Source of the DNA: Paracoccus ravus
GTDB lineage: Bacteria > Pseudomonadota > Alphaproteobacteria > Rhodobacterales > Rhodobacteraceae
Direction of reading: 5' to 3'
Assembly: GCF_004522175.1 (NCBI RefSeq)
Contig: NZ_SDEB01000014.1
Span: 1-64,000 of the forward strand
Length of the DNA stretch: 64,000 nucleotides
The stretch's first letter is position 1, and the number at the start of each line of letters is the position of its first letter. The notes under the pieces were generated by a model. It saw only the letters and a list, made by a program, of their open reading frames with translations, did not search any database and was not told where the DNA came from. Below are positions 16,431 through 24,945 of the stretch, piece by piece. Position numbers and translations under genes: made by a program.

Positions 16431-17320
16431 TTTCCGGCCTCGGCATGTTTTTGCAGCCGCTTGCCATAGGCCTGCGTGGTGCGGTCGAGAATGATGGCAA
16501 TGGCGACGATCGCCAGCCCGTTCATGATGCCCATGGTGAAATATTGCTGGTTGATCGCCTGCAGCACCGGCTGGCCCAGCCCGCGCACCCCGATCATCGA
16601 GGCGATGACGACCATGGCCAGACTCATCATGATGGTCTGGTTCACGCCGGCCATGATGCTGGGCAGGGCCAGCGGCAATTGCACATCGCGCAACTTCTGC
16701 CAATGCGACGCGCCAAAGGCCTCGGCCGCTTCAAGGACGTCGGCGCTGACATGGCGGATGCCCAGATTGGTCAGCCGAATGACGGGCGGAATTGCATAGA
16801 TGACGACCGCGATCACACCGGGAACCTTGCCCAGGCCGAAGATCATCACCACCGGGATCAGATAGACAAAGCTCGGCATGGTCTGCATCATGTCCAGAAG
16901 CGGGGTCACGACCATGCTGGTTCGGTTCGATTGCGCCATGAGAATGCCGATGGGCAGGCCGATCACCACCGCCATGACGGTGCAGACCGCGACCATGGCG
17001 ATGGTGCGCATGGTGTCCTCCCACATGCCCAGATAGCCCACGAGGAGCAGCGCGATGACAGATCCCAAGGTAATGCGGGTGCTGCGGCTAACCAGCCCGA
17101 TGGCTGCGGCGATCCCGGCCAGAACGAGGATCCAGGGTGAATGGATCAGCAGGTTTTCGATGAAGGTCAAAAGGCTTTGCAGGGGCGAGAACAGGGTTTC
17201 GAGCGTTTCGCCCCATGCGCGGGTAAAGTCGCGAAAGGCGCCATCGACAGTCTGACGCAGCGCGCGCAGGCTGGATCGGCTCATTTCCGGAAACTGAATA
17301 AGGTCCATTGGTTCTTTCAC
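16427..17320 (-). CDS. proW: Glycine betaine/proline ABC transporter permease (ProW-like)
   Basis: 297 residues, inner-membrane permease with about seven hydrophobic segments. It has a long N-terminal stretch before the first membrane span, as in ProW, and the permease coupling loop EAAEAFGASHWQKLRDVQLPLA in the C-terminal half. Works with ProV (overlapping gene) and the ProX-type binding protein upstream. Substrate class (betaine, proline or related quaternary amine) follows from the family. Confidence 0.88.
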   Translation of the reverse strand: MKEPMDLIQFPEMSRSSLRALRQTVDGAFRDFTRAWGETLETLFSPLQSLLTFIENLLIHSPWILVLAGIAAAIGLVSRSTRITLGSVIALLLVGYLGMWEDTMRTIAMVAVCTVMAVVIGLPIGILMAQSNRTSMVVTPLLDMMQTMPSFVYLIPVVMIFGLGKVPGVIAVVIYAIPPVIRLTNLGIRHVSADVLEAAEAFGASHWQKLRDVQLPLALPSIMAGVNQTIMMSLAMVVIASMIGVRGLGQPVLQAINQQYFTMGIMNGLAIVAIAIILDRTTQAYGKRLQKHAEAGK

Positions 17321-17329
17321 TGAGACAGT

Positions 17330-17373
17330 AAGGGGCGAGGCCAGTTATCTGGCCCCGCCCTTTCAGATCGGAT
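17330..17373 (-). terminator. Hairpin between proX and proW (attenuator or mRNA-stabilising)
   Basis: Stem GGGCG-A-GGCCAG / CTGGCC-C-CGCCC with one A-C mismatch, flanked by A and T runs, in the 62-base gap between proX and proW. Such a hairpin after a binding-protein gene usually lets more binding protein than permease be made. Confidence 0.55.
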
Positions 17374-17382
17374 CGATGCGGA

Positions 17383-18375
17383 TCAGAGCGCCGCCTTGAT
17401 CTTTTCCGAGATCTCGGCCGGGACCCAGGCGGCCCAGATCTCGGGATAGGTCTCGAGGAAATGATATGCGCCATCCTCGTTGCTGGCCTGGTTCTCGACC
17501 ATCCAGGACAGCATCGTGTTCACCGTCTCATTGGACCAGCTTCGCGCCTCGACATAGGACATCGCGGGTCCGGCCTTGGCCGCGAATTCGCTGGTGACGG
17601 CAGTGAAGACGTCCGAGACCGGCCATTCCATCACCTCGGGTTCGGCGCAATCGGACTTGACCATGCAGCTGTCCCATTTCTCGCGGTCCAACTCGGCGTC
17701 AAGGGCCAGCCGGGTCATGTCATACTGTCCCAGGATCGCGGTCGGGGCCCAGTAATAGCCCAGCCAGCCTTCTTCGCGGTTGAAGGCGCGCGCGATCGAG
17801 CCGTCCAGCGCCGCGGCTGAACCCGAGTCGATCAGGTCGAAGCCCTTTTCCTCGGCCCCCGCACCCATATATTGGTTGCGGTTGATGGCCTGACAGGCCC
17901 AACCCGGCGGGCAGCCGAACCAGGCTCCCTTGTCGCCATCCTCGGCTCCGGGAAAGAGTTCGGGATGGGCGAGGGCCTGCTTGAGCGTCTTGATGTCATG
18001 CTTTTCGGCGAACCAGGTCGGCACCCAGATCCCTTCGACCCCGCCATCGGACAGGATCTTGCTGGGCAGTTCGATCCGCCCTTCGGCGACGGCCTTGTCG
18101 AGCGGCTCCTTGACGGCATTGACCCAAAGCTCGGGGGCCATGTCGGGCTCGGCCTTTTCATTCATCGAGGTAAAGGTGGGCATCGTGTCGCCGGCAATCA
18201 GCGCGACATCGCAATCGTAACCCTCTTCCAGAATGATCTTGTCGACCCAGGCCGCGAGCCCTGCCGAAGCCCAGTTCATCTCGGCGACGCTGATATTGCC
18301 GCATTCCTCGGCGGCAAAAGCCGGAGCGGTCAGTCCCAATAGGGCAAAGCTGGTCGATGCAAGAATCTTGCGCAT
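17383..18375 (-). CDS. proX: Glycine betaine/proline-binding periplasmic protein (ProX-like)
   Basis: 330 residues from the ATG at 18375, which has GGAG upstream and opens a clear signal peptide (MRKILASTSFALLGLTAPAFA). The mature part belongs to the OpuAC/ProX family (MNWASAGLAAWVDKIILEEG, GWACQAINRNQY). Tryptophans typical of the quaternary-amine aromatic box occur, but ligand identity is not proven. First gene of the importer, followed by a hairpin and then proW and proV. No osmotic-response promoter could be identified. Confidence 0.85.
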   Translation of the reverse strand: MRKILASTSFALLGLTAPAFAAEECGNISVAEMNWASAGLAAWVDKIILEEGYDCDVALIAGDTMPTFTSMNEKAEPDMAPELWVNAVKEPLDKAVAEGRIELPSKILSDGGVEGIWVPTWFAEKHDIKTLKQALAHPELFPGAEDGDKGAWFGCPPGWACQAINRNQYMGAGAEEKGFDLIDSGSAAALDGSIARAFNREEGWLGYYWAPTAILGQYDMTRLALDAELDREKWDSCMVKSDCAEPEVMEWPVSDVFTAVTSEFAAKAGPAMSYVEARSWSNETVNTMLSWMVENQASNEDGAYHFLETYPEIWAAWVPAEISEKIKAAL

Positions 18376-18819
18376 TAAGGAAATTCTCCAGTTTTCTGGC
18401 CCCGATGGGGCGGGCGGACAAGAACGCGAAACATGCCGCAGATCGGTCCGCGGGCCGTGGCTGGCCCTGTTGACTTGGAGGGCATTTGGCCCATGCGAGT
18501 GCGTGAAACATACAGAACTAATCGTGAAATTAAACCCTTTCCTTGCCTTGCGCGAAATGTCGTCCTTTTTGCCAGCCTTTGACGGCAGGTCTTGCGCCGC
18601 GAAACGCAGTGGAGCAGGGCATGCAGCGGGGGCATGGCGATGTCGCGGCAAGCAGGGTCAATCACCCTCTCGCGACCGGCTTTAGGAAGCCGGCGGATGC
18701 CGTCGCCATCACGGGCGACGTGGCTTGCTTTGCCGATAGGTGGGATGCGCTGGGGTCAGGGTGGATCCCGCCTGACCGGAACGGGGTCCGACGCGTCGCG
18801 AATGTCGCGCGCGGCGGGG
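18376..18819. other. Intergenic region between GGT gene and proX, with hairpins
   Basis: 444 bases without a supported gene. The part near 18500-18545 is AT-rich and should hold the proX promoter. Closer to the GGT gene, CCGGCTT-TAGG-AAGCCGG (18676-18693) and a CGTCGCC/GGCGACG stem near 18701-18721 could end the GGT transcript, though no T run follows. Confidence 0.4.
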
Positions 18820-20622
18820 TCAGCCGCCGATGGCAATGCCCTCGCGGCGTGGATCGGCCCCGCCCTCCAGCCCCTGCGGTGTGACCGCAATCGCCTGCAA
18901 GCCAGAGTTCAACTCGGTTTCGTTGATCTCGAAACCCATCTCTGCCAGCGGCGCGGCCAATGCGCCCGCGCCCGTCCCCGTCTCGATATCGACAGGACCA
19001 AAGCGTGACAGGACATGCGGTGCCGCGACCGCCCGCTGCACGTCCAGCCCCCAGTCCAGATGGGCAATGATGGCTCGGGCGACATAGCCGATGATGCGGC
19101 TGCCGCCCGGAGATCCGATCACCAGAACGGGTTTTCCGTCACGCAGGACGATGGTCGGCGCCATGGAGGAGCGCGGCCGCTTGCCCGGCGCAAGGGCATT
19201 GGCAACCGCAGCGCCGGACTCATCCCGGGTCGCAAAGCTGAAATCGGTCAACTCGTTGTTGAGCAGGAAGCCACGAACGAACAGCCGCGCGCCGAAGCCG
19301 TTCTCGATGGTCGTGGTCATCGACAGTGCATTGCCCTCGGCATCCACGATCGAGATATGCGTCGTCGAGGGCAGCTCCAGCGAATTGTCCCGGCCCCATA
19401 GCCCCGCATGGGTCCAGCCCGGCGATCCCGCGCTGACTTCGGGCAGGCTGTCGTCCCCGGCCAGAAGCTTGGCGCGTTCGGCCAGATAGGCTTTGTCGAT
19501 CAGTCCCTTGACGGGAACCGGCACGAAATCGGCATCTGCCATGAAGCGTTCGCGATCGGCAAAGGCCAGACGCGAGGCATCGGCGATCAGCCGCCAGCTT
19601 TCCGGGTTTTCGGCCCCAAGCTGAGCCAGATCAAATCCCTCCAGCATCCCGAGGATCTGTCCCACGGTCAGCCCCCCGGACGAAGGCGGCCCCATCCCGC
19701 AGATGTCATGGGCACGATAGGCGACGCAGACCGGGGGCCGTTCGATCACGCGATAGGCCGCGAGGTCGGACATGGCCAGCATTCCCGGATTGCCGGTGGC
19801 TTTGCGCACCGTCGCGACGATATCCTGCGCGACCGGGCCGGAATAGAAGCCCGCCGCGCCTTCGCGCTGAAGGATTCGCAGCGTCTCAGCATAGGCGGGA
19901 TTGGCGAGGCGGTTGCCCGCGGCCACCGGCTTGCCGTCAGGAAAGAAATAATTGGCCGTGTCGGGATAACGCTGCAAAGCCTCCCCCTCGGCCGCGACCA
20001 GTTCCGCGAGGCGCGGCGAGACGGCAAAGCCGTCTTCCGCCAGTCGGATCGCATCCTCGAACAGGCTGGCCCAGTTCGCCTTTCCCCATCTGCGATGCGC
20101 GGCTTCAAGCAGGGCAGGCGTCCCCGGTGTTCCGACGGAACGGCCGCCGACGACCGCATCCATGAATTTCAGCGGCTTTCCGGCCTCATCCTGAAACAGC
20201 ACCGGACGCGCCGCCATGGGGGCGGTTTCACGCGCATCGAGCGTCGTCATTCCCCCCGTCGCGGCGTCGAACCAAATGAGGAATGCGCCCCCGCCCAGCC
20301 CCGAGCTTTGCGGCTCAACCAGACCCAGGACGCTCTGCACCGCCACCATTGCATCGATGGCGCTACCGCCCTGCTCAAGGATCCGGGCGCCAGCTTCGAC
20401 CGCCAGCGGATTGGCGGCGCTGACCATCCAGTCCTTGCCCCTGACCGGCTGGCCCGCGCCCTTTGCCCTAAGCGCTTCGGTCGCCTGCACGCCCAGACCG
20501 GCCCAGACCTCGGCTTCCGCTGGGGCGGTGGCGGCTTCGGGTGCAAGCACATCCGCCGCCTGCTGGGCTGTGGCGGGCCCGGCCATTCCAATTGCCAGAA
20601 GCATGAATGCGTGTCGAAACAT
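18820..20622 (-). CDS. ggt: Periplasmic gamma-glutamyltransferase
   Basis: 600 residues from the ATG at 20622, preceded by GGAAAGG; the in-frame GTG at 20640 is less likely. A signal peptide is visible (MFRHAFMLLAIGMAGPATAQ). The chain fits autoprocessing N-terminal-nucleophile GGT, with the nucleophile threonine in STTHISIVD at about residue 400 and a substrate loop GGSRIIGYVARAI downstream. It would transfer or hydrolyse gamma-glutamyl groups of glutathione-like compounds in the periplasm. Follows the DapA-family gene on the same strand with 69 bases between, probably in its operon. Confidence 0.9.
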   Translation of the reverse strand: MFRHAFMLLAIGMAGPATAQQAADVLAPEAATAPAEAEVWAGLGVQATEALRAKGAGQPVRGKDWMVSAANPLAVEAGARILEQGGSAIDAMVAVQSVLGLVEPQSSGLGGGAFLIWFDAATGGMTTLDARETAPMAARPVLFQDEAGKPLKFMDAVVGGRSVGTPGTPALLEAAHRRWGKANWASLFEDAIRLAEDGFAVSPRLAELVAAEGEALQRYPDTANYFFPDGKPVAAGNRLANPAYAETLRILQREGAAGFYSGPVAQDIVATVRKATGNPGMLAMSDLAAYRVIERPPVCVAYRAHDICGMGPPSSGGLTVGQILGMLEGFDLAQLGAENPESWRLIADASRLAFADRERFMADADFVPVPVKGLIDKAYLAERAKLLAGDDSLPEVSAGSPGWTHAGLWGRDNSLELPSTTHISIVDAEGNALSMTTTIENGFGARLFVRGFLLNNELTDFSFATRDESGAAVANALAPGKRPRSSMAPTIVLRDGKPVLVIGSPGGSRIIGYVARAIIAHLDWGLDVQRAVAAPHVLSRFGPVDIETGTGAGALAAPLAEMGFEINETELNSGLQAIAVTPQGLEGGADPRREGIAIGG

Positions 20623-20691
20623 GGCGCTGCCCTTTCCCACGATAATTCAAGCATGGCGCAGGCGAAGGGGTGAGGCAAGCCGCGCCCGCGG

Positions 20692-21600
20692 CTAGGCGGC
20701 CTTTTGCGCGGCGATGATCGCCTCGAGTTCGCCGCGCTCGGCAGAAGTCAGGCGCGGCACGCCGGGCAGGCGGACCGCGCCGACCTCATAGCCTAGGATG
20801 GCAAGCGCCTCCTTGACCACCGTGACATTCGAGCCGTTGCGATTACGGGTGCGGAGTTCCTCGAAGCCGGCGAAGCGGTCGATCAATTCGCGGGCCTGCG
20901 CAAAATCGCCCCGGACCAATGCCCGATGGACCGAGAGCGAAATCTCGGGAAAGACATTCACGAAACCCGATGTGAAACCCTGCGCGCCGATCGCGTAAAA
21001 GGCCGGGGCCCACGCCTCGGCCAGACCGCAGACCCAGATCGTCGGCAGATCCTTGGTCGCGCGGATGACATCGGCCAGCAGCATCAGATTGGGCGAGGCG
21101 AATTTCACCCCGGCAATATTCTCATGCGCGCCAAGGCGGCGGAATTGCGCGACCGGGAAAGTGTCGGTGCGCACATAGGCGATGACCGGAACGGTCGAGG
21201 CCTCGGCAAGTGCAAGGAAATAGTCGACCTGCGCCTCGGGGCCGGCAAAGGGGTCCATCGGGTGGTGGCTCATGATCGCACCGCATCCGGCCGAGATTGC
21301 GTCCCGGGCCAGCGCCTTTGCCTCGGTCAGCGAGCGGCCGACCGCCGCGCTGACCAGCGTCTTGCCAGCCGCAGCCTCGGCGGTGACGGCATGGACGCGG
21401 CGGATCTCGTCCAAGGAAAGCGAGAAGAATTCGCCAGTATTGCCCGCCGCCATCAGATTGTGGATCCCGGCCTGGGCAAGGCGCGCAATCAGACTCGCCA
21501 GCAGCGCCTCGTCGATCTTGCCGGTCGTGTCATAGGGGGTGACCGGAACGCCGGATATGCCGGCCAGTATCTGGCGGATCGAATTCATGTCCTTGGTCAC
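20692..21600 (-). CDS. DapA/NAL-superfamily lyase or aldolase
   Basis: 302 residues, TIM-barrel of the dihydrodipicolinate synthase/N-acetylneuraminate lyase superfamily. Visible are the pyruvate-carboxylate loop AGNTGEF near residue 55 and the Schiff-base lysine in GVKFAS near residue 170. The usual tyrosine-containing YNxP block is replaced by IAYVRT. It presumably makes or breaks a bond to pyruvate or another 2-oxo acid; a lysine-biosynthesis role is unlikely because it sits in a GntR-controlled catabolic unit. Its start overlaps the GntR gene's stop by 4 bases. Confidence 0.85.
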   Translation of the reverse strand: MTKDMNSIRQILAGISGVPVTPYDTTGKIDEALLASLIARLAQAGIHNLMAAGNTGEFFSLSLDEIRRVHAVTAEAAAGKTLVSAAVGRSLTEAKALARDAISAGCGAIMSHHPMDPFAGPEAQVDYFLALAEASTVPVIAYVRTDTFPVAQFRRLGAHENIAGVKFASPNLMLLADVIRATKDLPTIWVCGLAEAWAPAFYAIGAQGFTSGFVNVFPEISLSVHRALVRGDFAQARELIDRFAGFEELRTRNRNGSNVTVVKEALAILGYEVGAVRLPGVPRLTSAERGELEAIIAAQKAA

Positions 21601-22295
21601 GAGCTAGGCCCTTCTTTATTGCGGAAAACGAGATCGAGATATGTTTCGCCGGCGCGCAGGACATGGGCCTTCATCGCGGCTTCGGCGGCCTCGGCATCCC
21701 CTGCGATCACCGCCCGTCCGATGGCGTCATGCTCGGCCAGGGCGCGGGCACGCTCGGCGGGATCGGAATGAATGACCCTGCGGGCATCGGAATCGTAAAG
21801 ATCCTGCCTGTCGTTCAGACGGCCCAGATAGTTCGCCCGCGCCAGTGATCGGATCTGGCGGTGAAAGACCTCGTTCAGGCGCATGAGATCCTCTGCACTG
21901 CTCTCAGACGTGGCGCGGCGCATCTCGACGAGGATCGCTTCCAGAACCGGCGTGTCGGCTGTGCTCACCCGCTGCGCGGCCAGCCGCGCGATGGTCGATT
22001 CTATGGCGGCCCGGGCCAGGATCATCTCTTCGGCCCATGCCATGTCGAAATTCACGATCACGCCGCTGCGCGGCTTGCTGCACACAAGACCGTCGGCTTC
22101 CAGAAGGCGCAGGGCCTCTTTCACGGGCGTCGTGCTGACGCCAAGCTGCTCGGCAATGGCGCGTTCATTCAGACGCGCGCCCGGCGCATATTCGCCCGAC
22201 AGGATGACCTGTCGCAAAGCGCGATGCACATGTTCCCGCAGCCCCGCGAAAGCCTGCGGCTCAAGAGGCGTAAGCGTCGCATGGTCGCGCGACAT
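21597..22295 (-). CDS. GntR-family regulator, FCD (FadR) subfamily
   Basis: 232 residues. N-terminal winged helix (residues ~15-80, with GARLNERAIAEQLGVSTTPVKEALRLLEADGLV) and an all-helical FCD effector domain with metal/ligand histidines, for example FHRQI and HDAIGRA. Likely represses its own unit (regulator, DapA-family enzyme, GGT) through the palindromes at 22330-22348. The effector is probably an organic acid handled by the downstream enzyme. Confidence 0.88.
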   Translation of the reverse strand: MSRDHATLTPLEPQAFAGLREHVHRALRQVILSGEYAPGARLNERAIAEQLGVSTTPVKEALRLLEADGLVCSKPRSGVIVNFDMAWAEEMILARAAIESTIARLAAQRVSTADTPVLEAILVEMRRATSESSAEDLMRLNEVFHRQIRSLARANYLGRLNDRQDLYDSDARRVIHSDPAERARALAEHDAIGRAVIAGDAEAAEAAMKAHVLRAGETYLDLVFRNKEGPSS

Positions 22296-22329
22296 GGCTC
22301 CTCCGGTGCGATGATCTCAAACTTGAAAT

Positions 22330-22348
22330 CTGATATATCAAATATCAG
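22330..22348. promoter_or_regulatory. Operator-like inverted repeat before the GntR/DapA/GGT unit
   Basis: CTGATAT-ATCAA-ATATCAG, perfect 7-base arms; it also contains the 10-base palindrome TGATATATCA. It lies 35-53 bases upstream of the GntR start, in the 42-base gap after the amidohydrolase gene. Good candidate for autoregulation. Confidence 0.5.
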
Positions 22349-23597
22349 AGGGCTGTAAAGATGAAAATCCCGGGTGGCAGATCCTTGCGCTTGGGCGCTG
22401 AAAGCTTAGGACGCCCGATTTGAAACCCATTGCCGGAGGGACGATCCCGGCGAATGCCTCGCCGACCGAAACGGCGTCCAATACGACAAGATCCGCCCGG
22501 TCGCCGATCCGCAGACCGTAATCCCGCAAGCGAAGGATGCGGGCGGCACCCGAGCCGATCATCTCCATGCAGGGCGCGAATCCGTCCGGCCCGATCCGCA
22601 TGGCATTGGCGTAGAGATTGGCGATCCGCAGTAGCGAGCAGTCGCCATAGGGGGTAAACGGGTTCATCACATTATTCGTCGCGACCGATACCGTGACCCC
22701 TCTCTCGGCAAGCAGGTGGACCGGCGCGATTCCGCGGGCCGACCGAAAGGCCTGAGCGCCGCCATTGAGATAAAGATCGGTCGAGGGCAATGCCGTCACC
22801 GACACCCCGGCCGAGGCAAGCAGGTCGGCGTAGCGTGTGATCGCCGCATCACCCATGGCGGCAAGCTTGGTGACATGGCCGATATTGACACGTCCCTGCC
22901 AGCCATGACGGATCGTCGCCTCGCAGATCGCATCCATATGGCTCCAATTTGGGTCCAGGTCGAAATCTAGATGGAAATCCAGATCGACATCATGCGCGGC
23001 CGCCATGTCGAACAGCCGGACAATCTGGGTTTCGGGTTCGGCATCGGTATAGGGGCAACCGCCCAGAAGATCCGCGCCGCGGGTCAGGGCCTGATGCAGC
23101 AATTCCTCGGTGCCGGGATCATTGGTCAGCCCTTCCTGCGCAAAAGCGCAGATCGAGAGATCCAGCGCGAACCGGTATTCCTCGCGCAGACGCAGGACCG
23201 CCTCAAGGCTGCGAAGCCCCGCCCGGGGATCGACCTCGACATGGCTGCGCATGTGCATCGTGCCCTGCAGGATCGCCGCCTCGATGACTTTTGCCGCACG
23301 TGCGTGGACATCCTCGGGGGTGAAGTGCCGCTTCATGGCCGAGACCTCGGCCACGGCCTGCGCGAGGGTCGTTCCTTGGCCGCAGGCGCAGGTCAGCCGA
23401 GCCTTGTCCAGATGGATATGGGTCTCGACAAAGCCGGGCAGAACCAGCTTCCCCTCCAGATCGATCCGCTGCAGGACATGCCTGCAATCCGTCGGCAGCG
23501 GAACGAACCGTCCCTCCCGTATCGCCAGATCGCGCAGATCCGGACCATCGTCCAGACGCGCATTGGCAAGCAGCAGGTCAATCTTGTCATCTGGCAT
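22338..23597 (-). CDS. CodA-like amidohydrolase (cytosine deaminase family)
   Basis: 419 residues, metal-dependent TIM-barrel amidohydrolase. The metal-binding HxH appears in PGFVETHIHLDKAR near residue 60; further blocks are MRSHVEVDP, DLDFHLDFDLD and INIGHVTKLA-like text with a conserved histidine, as in cytosine/N-isopropylammelide deaminases. Possible substrates include cytosine, creatinine or another cyclic amidine; I cannot choose. Divergent from the SnoaL-like gene across a shared palindrome (23630-23643). The last bases overlap the GntR operator region. Confidence 0.82.
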   Translation of the reverse strand: MPDDKIDLLLANARLDDGPDLRDLAIREGRFVPLPTDCRHVLQRIDLEGKLVLPGFVETHIHLDKARLTCACGQGTTLAQAVAEVSAMKRHFTPEDVHARAAKVIEAAILQGTMHMRSHVEVDPRAGLRSLEAVLRLREEYRFALDLSICAFAQEGLTNDPGTEELLHQALTRGADLLGGCPYTDAEPETQIVRLFDMAAAHDVDLDFHLDFDLDPNWSHMDAICEATIRHGWQGRVNIGHVTKLAAMGDAAITRYADLLASAGVSVTALPSTDLYLNGGAQAFRSARGIAPVHLLAERGVTVSVATNNVMNPFTPYGDCSLLRIANLYANAMRIGPDGFAPCMEMIGSGAARILRLRDYGLRIGDRADLVVLDAVSVGEAFAGIVPPAMGFKSGVLSFQRPSARICHPGFSSLQPSDI

Positions 23598-23629
23598 CCG
23601 GATCTCGCCTTCACGTTATCTTGCGATAA

Positions 23630-23643
23630 AACTGTATGCAGTT
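23630..23643. promoter_or_regulatory. Operator-like palindrome between amidohydrolase and SnoaL-like genes
   Basis: AACTGTATGCAGTT, 5-base perfect arms with a 4-base centre, in a divergent promoter region. It resembles the perfect palindrome AAGTGCATGCACTT at 24915-24928 (consensus AAsTGyATGCAsTT), suggesting both are bound by the GntR protein encoded at 24079-24783. Confidence 0.5.
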
Positions 23644-23676
23644 ATTGTACATCATTGCAATGAATGGAGCATGGGA

Positions 23677-24078
23677 ATGACGCAGAAAGCAGAAACTGAC
23701 CTGCAAGCGGTCAAGGATTACCTGGATGCCTCGATGGCTCCGGATCCGAAGCGCGCGGCGCGCTATGTCTCGCCGGAATTTCGGTGCCGCTTCACGGGCA
23801 ATCGCGAATTCGACACCCCCTCGGGGCCAACCACGTTCAATGCGGCGCGGTATAAATGGGTCAAGAAGCGGATCGAACGCTACGACGTCGTGCCCGGTGA
23901 GCAAGAAACCATCGTCTATAGTCTTGGCTATCTCTACGGCGAATGGCCCGATGGCACGCCGTTTGACCATAACCGCTATGTGGATCGCTTTGTCGTGCGC
24001 GATGGGCTGATCCTGAACACGGATGTATGGAACGACAGCGCGGAGTGGATCCTGGACCCAAGCTGCGCGCGGCGCTGA
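23677..24078 (+). CDS. SnoaL/NTF2-like protein
   Basis: 133 residues from the ATG at 23677, which has GGAG at proper spacing; the ATG at 23671 sits too close to it. Small alpha+beta cone-fold protein of the NTF2/SnoaL type: an N-terminal helical part (LQAVKDYLDASMAPDPKRAARYVSPE split in two helices) followed by strands, ending WILDPS. Members are isomerases, hydrolases or binding proteins; no catalytic set is clear here. Divergent from the amidohydrolase, so probably part of the same pathway. Confidence 0.7.
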   Translation: MTQKAETDLQAVKDYLDASMAPDPKRAARYVSPEFRCRFTGNREFDTPSGPTTFNAARYKWVKKRIERYDVVPGEQETIVYSLGYLYGEWPDGTPFDHNRYVDRFVVRDGLILNTDVWNDSAEWILDPSCARR

Positions 24079-24783
24079 TCAGTCCTCGGCATAGGGTTGC
24101 AGGATGCTGACGAGGTCGCGCGCCTGTCGCCCTTCGCCGCCGAGAAGCGCCCGCGACGCCACGGCCTCGAGATGCTCTGCCATCATCTGGCTCGCCTTGT
24201 CTGACGGGCCGGTGCGGATCACCTCGATCAGCGCAAGATGTTCATTTATAGCGCATTCCGACGAGTGAGGCCGCCCCAGAGATGACAGAGACAACCCGGC
24301 GCGGTAACAGATTTCCGTGACATAGCGGATCAGGATCGGCTTGCGCGTCAGCTCTGCTAAGCGGATGTGGAATTCGGTCGCAAGCCGGATCGAGGCCCCG
24401 TCAGGGCCATGCCGCGCCGCATGCTCCGCCTCGACAATGGCCTTGAGTTCGGCCACCTGCGGATCGGTCAGAGTGCCCGCGAGATGCTGAACCACCTGCC
24501 GCTCCAAGGCCACGCGGATATCGAAAATATCGCGTGCGTCCGAAGGCGTCGGGGCCGAGACCGTGGCGATGCGGTTGCGGCGCAATTCCACCAGACCCTC
24601 GGCGGCCAGTTGTCCCAGCGCGTGCCGCGCGATGGTACGGCTGACGCCAAAGCTTTCGCCCAGCGAATCTTCGGGCAGTCGGTCGCCGGGCATCAGCGCC
24701 GCTTCAAGGATCGCGCGGCGGATGCCTTGGCAGATTTTCCCGAAACGGTCGCCATCGCCGCTGCGGGCCTTGCTTGCGGTCAT
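24079..24783 (-). CDS. GntR-family regulator, FCD subfamily (second)
   Basis: 234 residues from the ATG at 24783; longer in-frame extensions only read through the opposite-strand transporter. Winged helix at about residues 15-80 (GDRLPEDSLGESFGVSRTIARHALGQLAAEGLVEL) and FCD domain with HAARHG and FHIRLAELT. Divergent from the NitT/TauT-type importer; the palindrome AAGTGCATGCACTT lies in the 162-base gap. It most likely controls that importer and, through a related site, the amidohydrolase/SnoaL pair. Confidence 0.88.
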   Translation of the reverse strand: MTASKARSGDGDRFGKICQGIRRAILEAALMPGDRLPEDSLGESFGVSRTIARHALGQLAAEGLVELRRNRIATVSAPTPSDARDIFDIRVALERQVVQHLAGTLTDPQVAELKAIVEAEHAARHGPDGASIRLATEFHIRLAELTRKPILIRYVTEICYRAGLSLSSLGRPHSSECAINEHLALIEVIRTGPSDKASQMMAEHLEAVASRALLGGEGRQARDLVSILQPYAED

Positions 24784-24914
24784 TGTCTTCCTCGGTCGCC
24801 GTCCTGCCCAAATCGCATGCAGTTGCGCGCCAAATTTCGGCAGCGCGCGAATTGCCTGAAGGGGAAAGTAATCCCTTATTGCCGGAATGCGAAGCCTCAA
24901 TTTAAGCATGCGAT

Positions 24915-24928
24915 AAGTGCATGCACTT
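24915..24928. promoter_or_regulatory. Perfect 14-bp palindrome upstream of NitT/TauT-type importer
   Basis: AAGTGCATGCACTT, fully self-complementary, 18 bases upstream of the importer's ATPase start. Related to the site at 23630-23643. Probable GntR operator. Confidence 0.6.
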
Positions 24929-24945
24929 TGCCGAAAGGGAGGCTG

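Noticed and set aside
16431..16703. N-terminal extension of the ProV reading frame
   Set aside because: Extension would overlap proW almost 280 bases; the ATG at 16430 gives the family N-terminus and a standard ATGA overlap.
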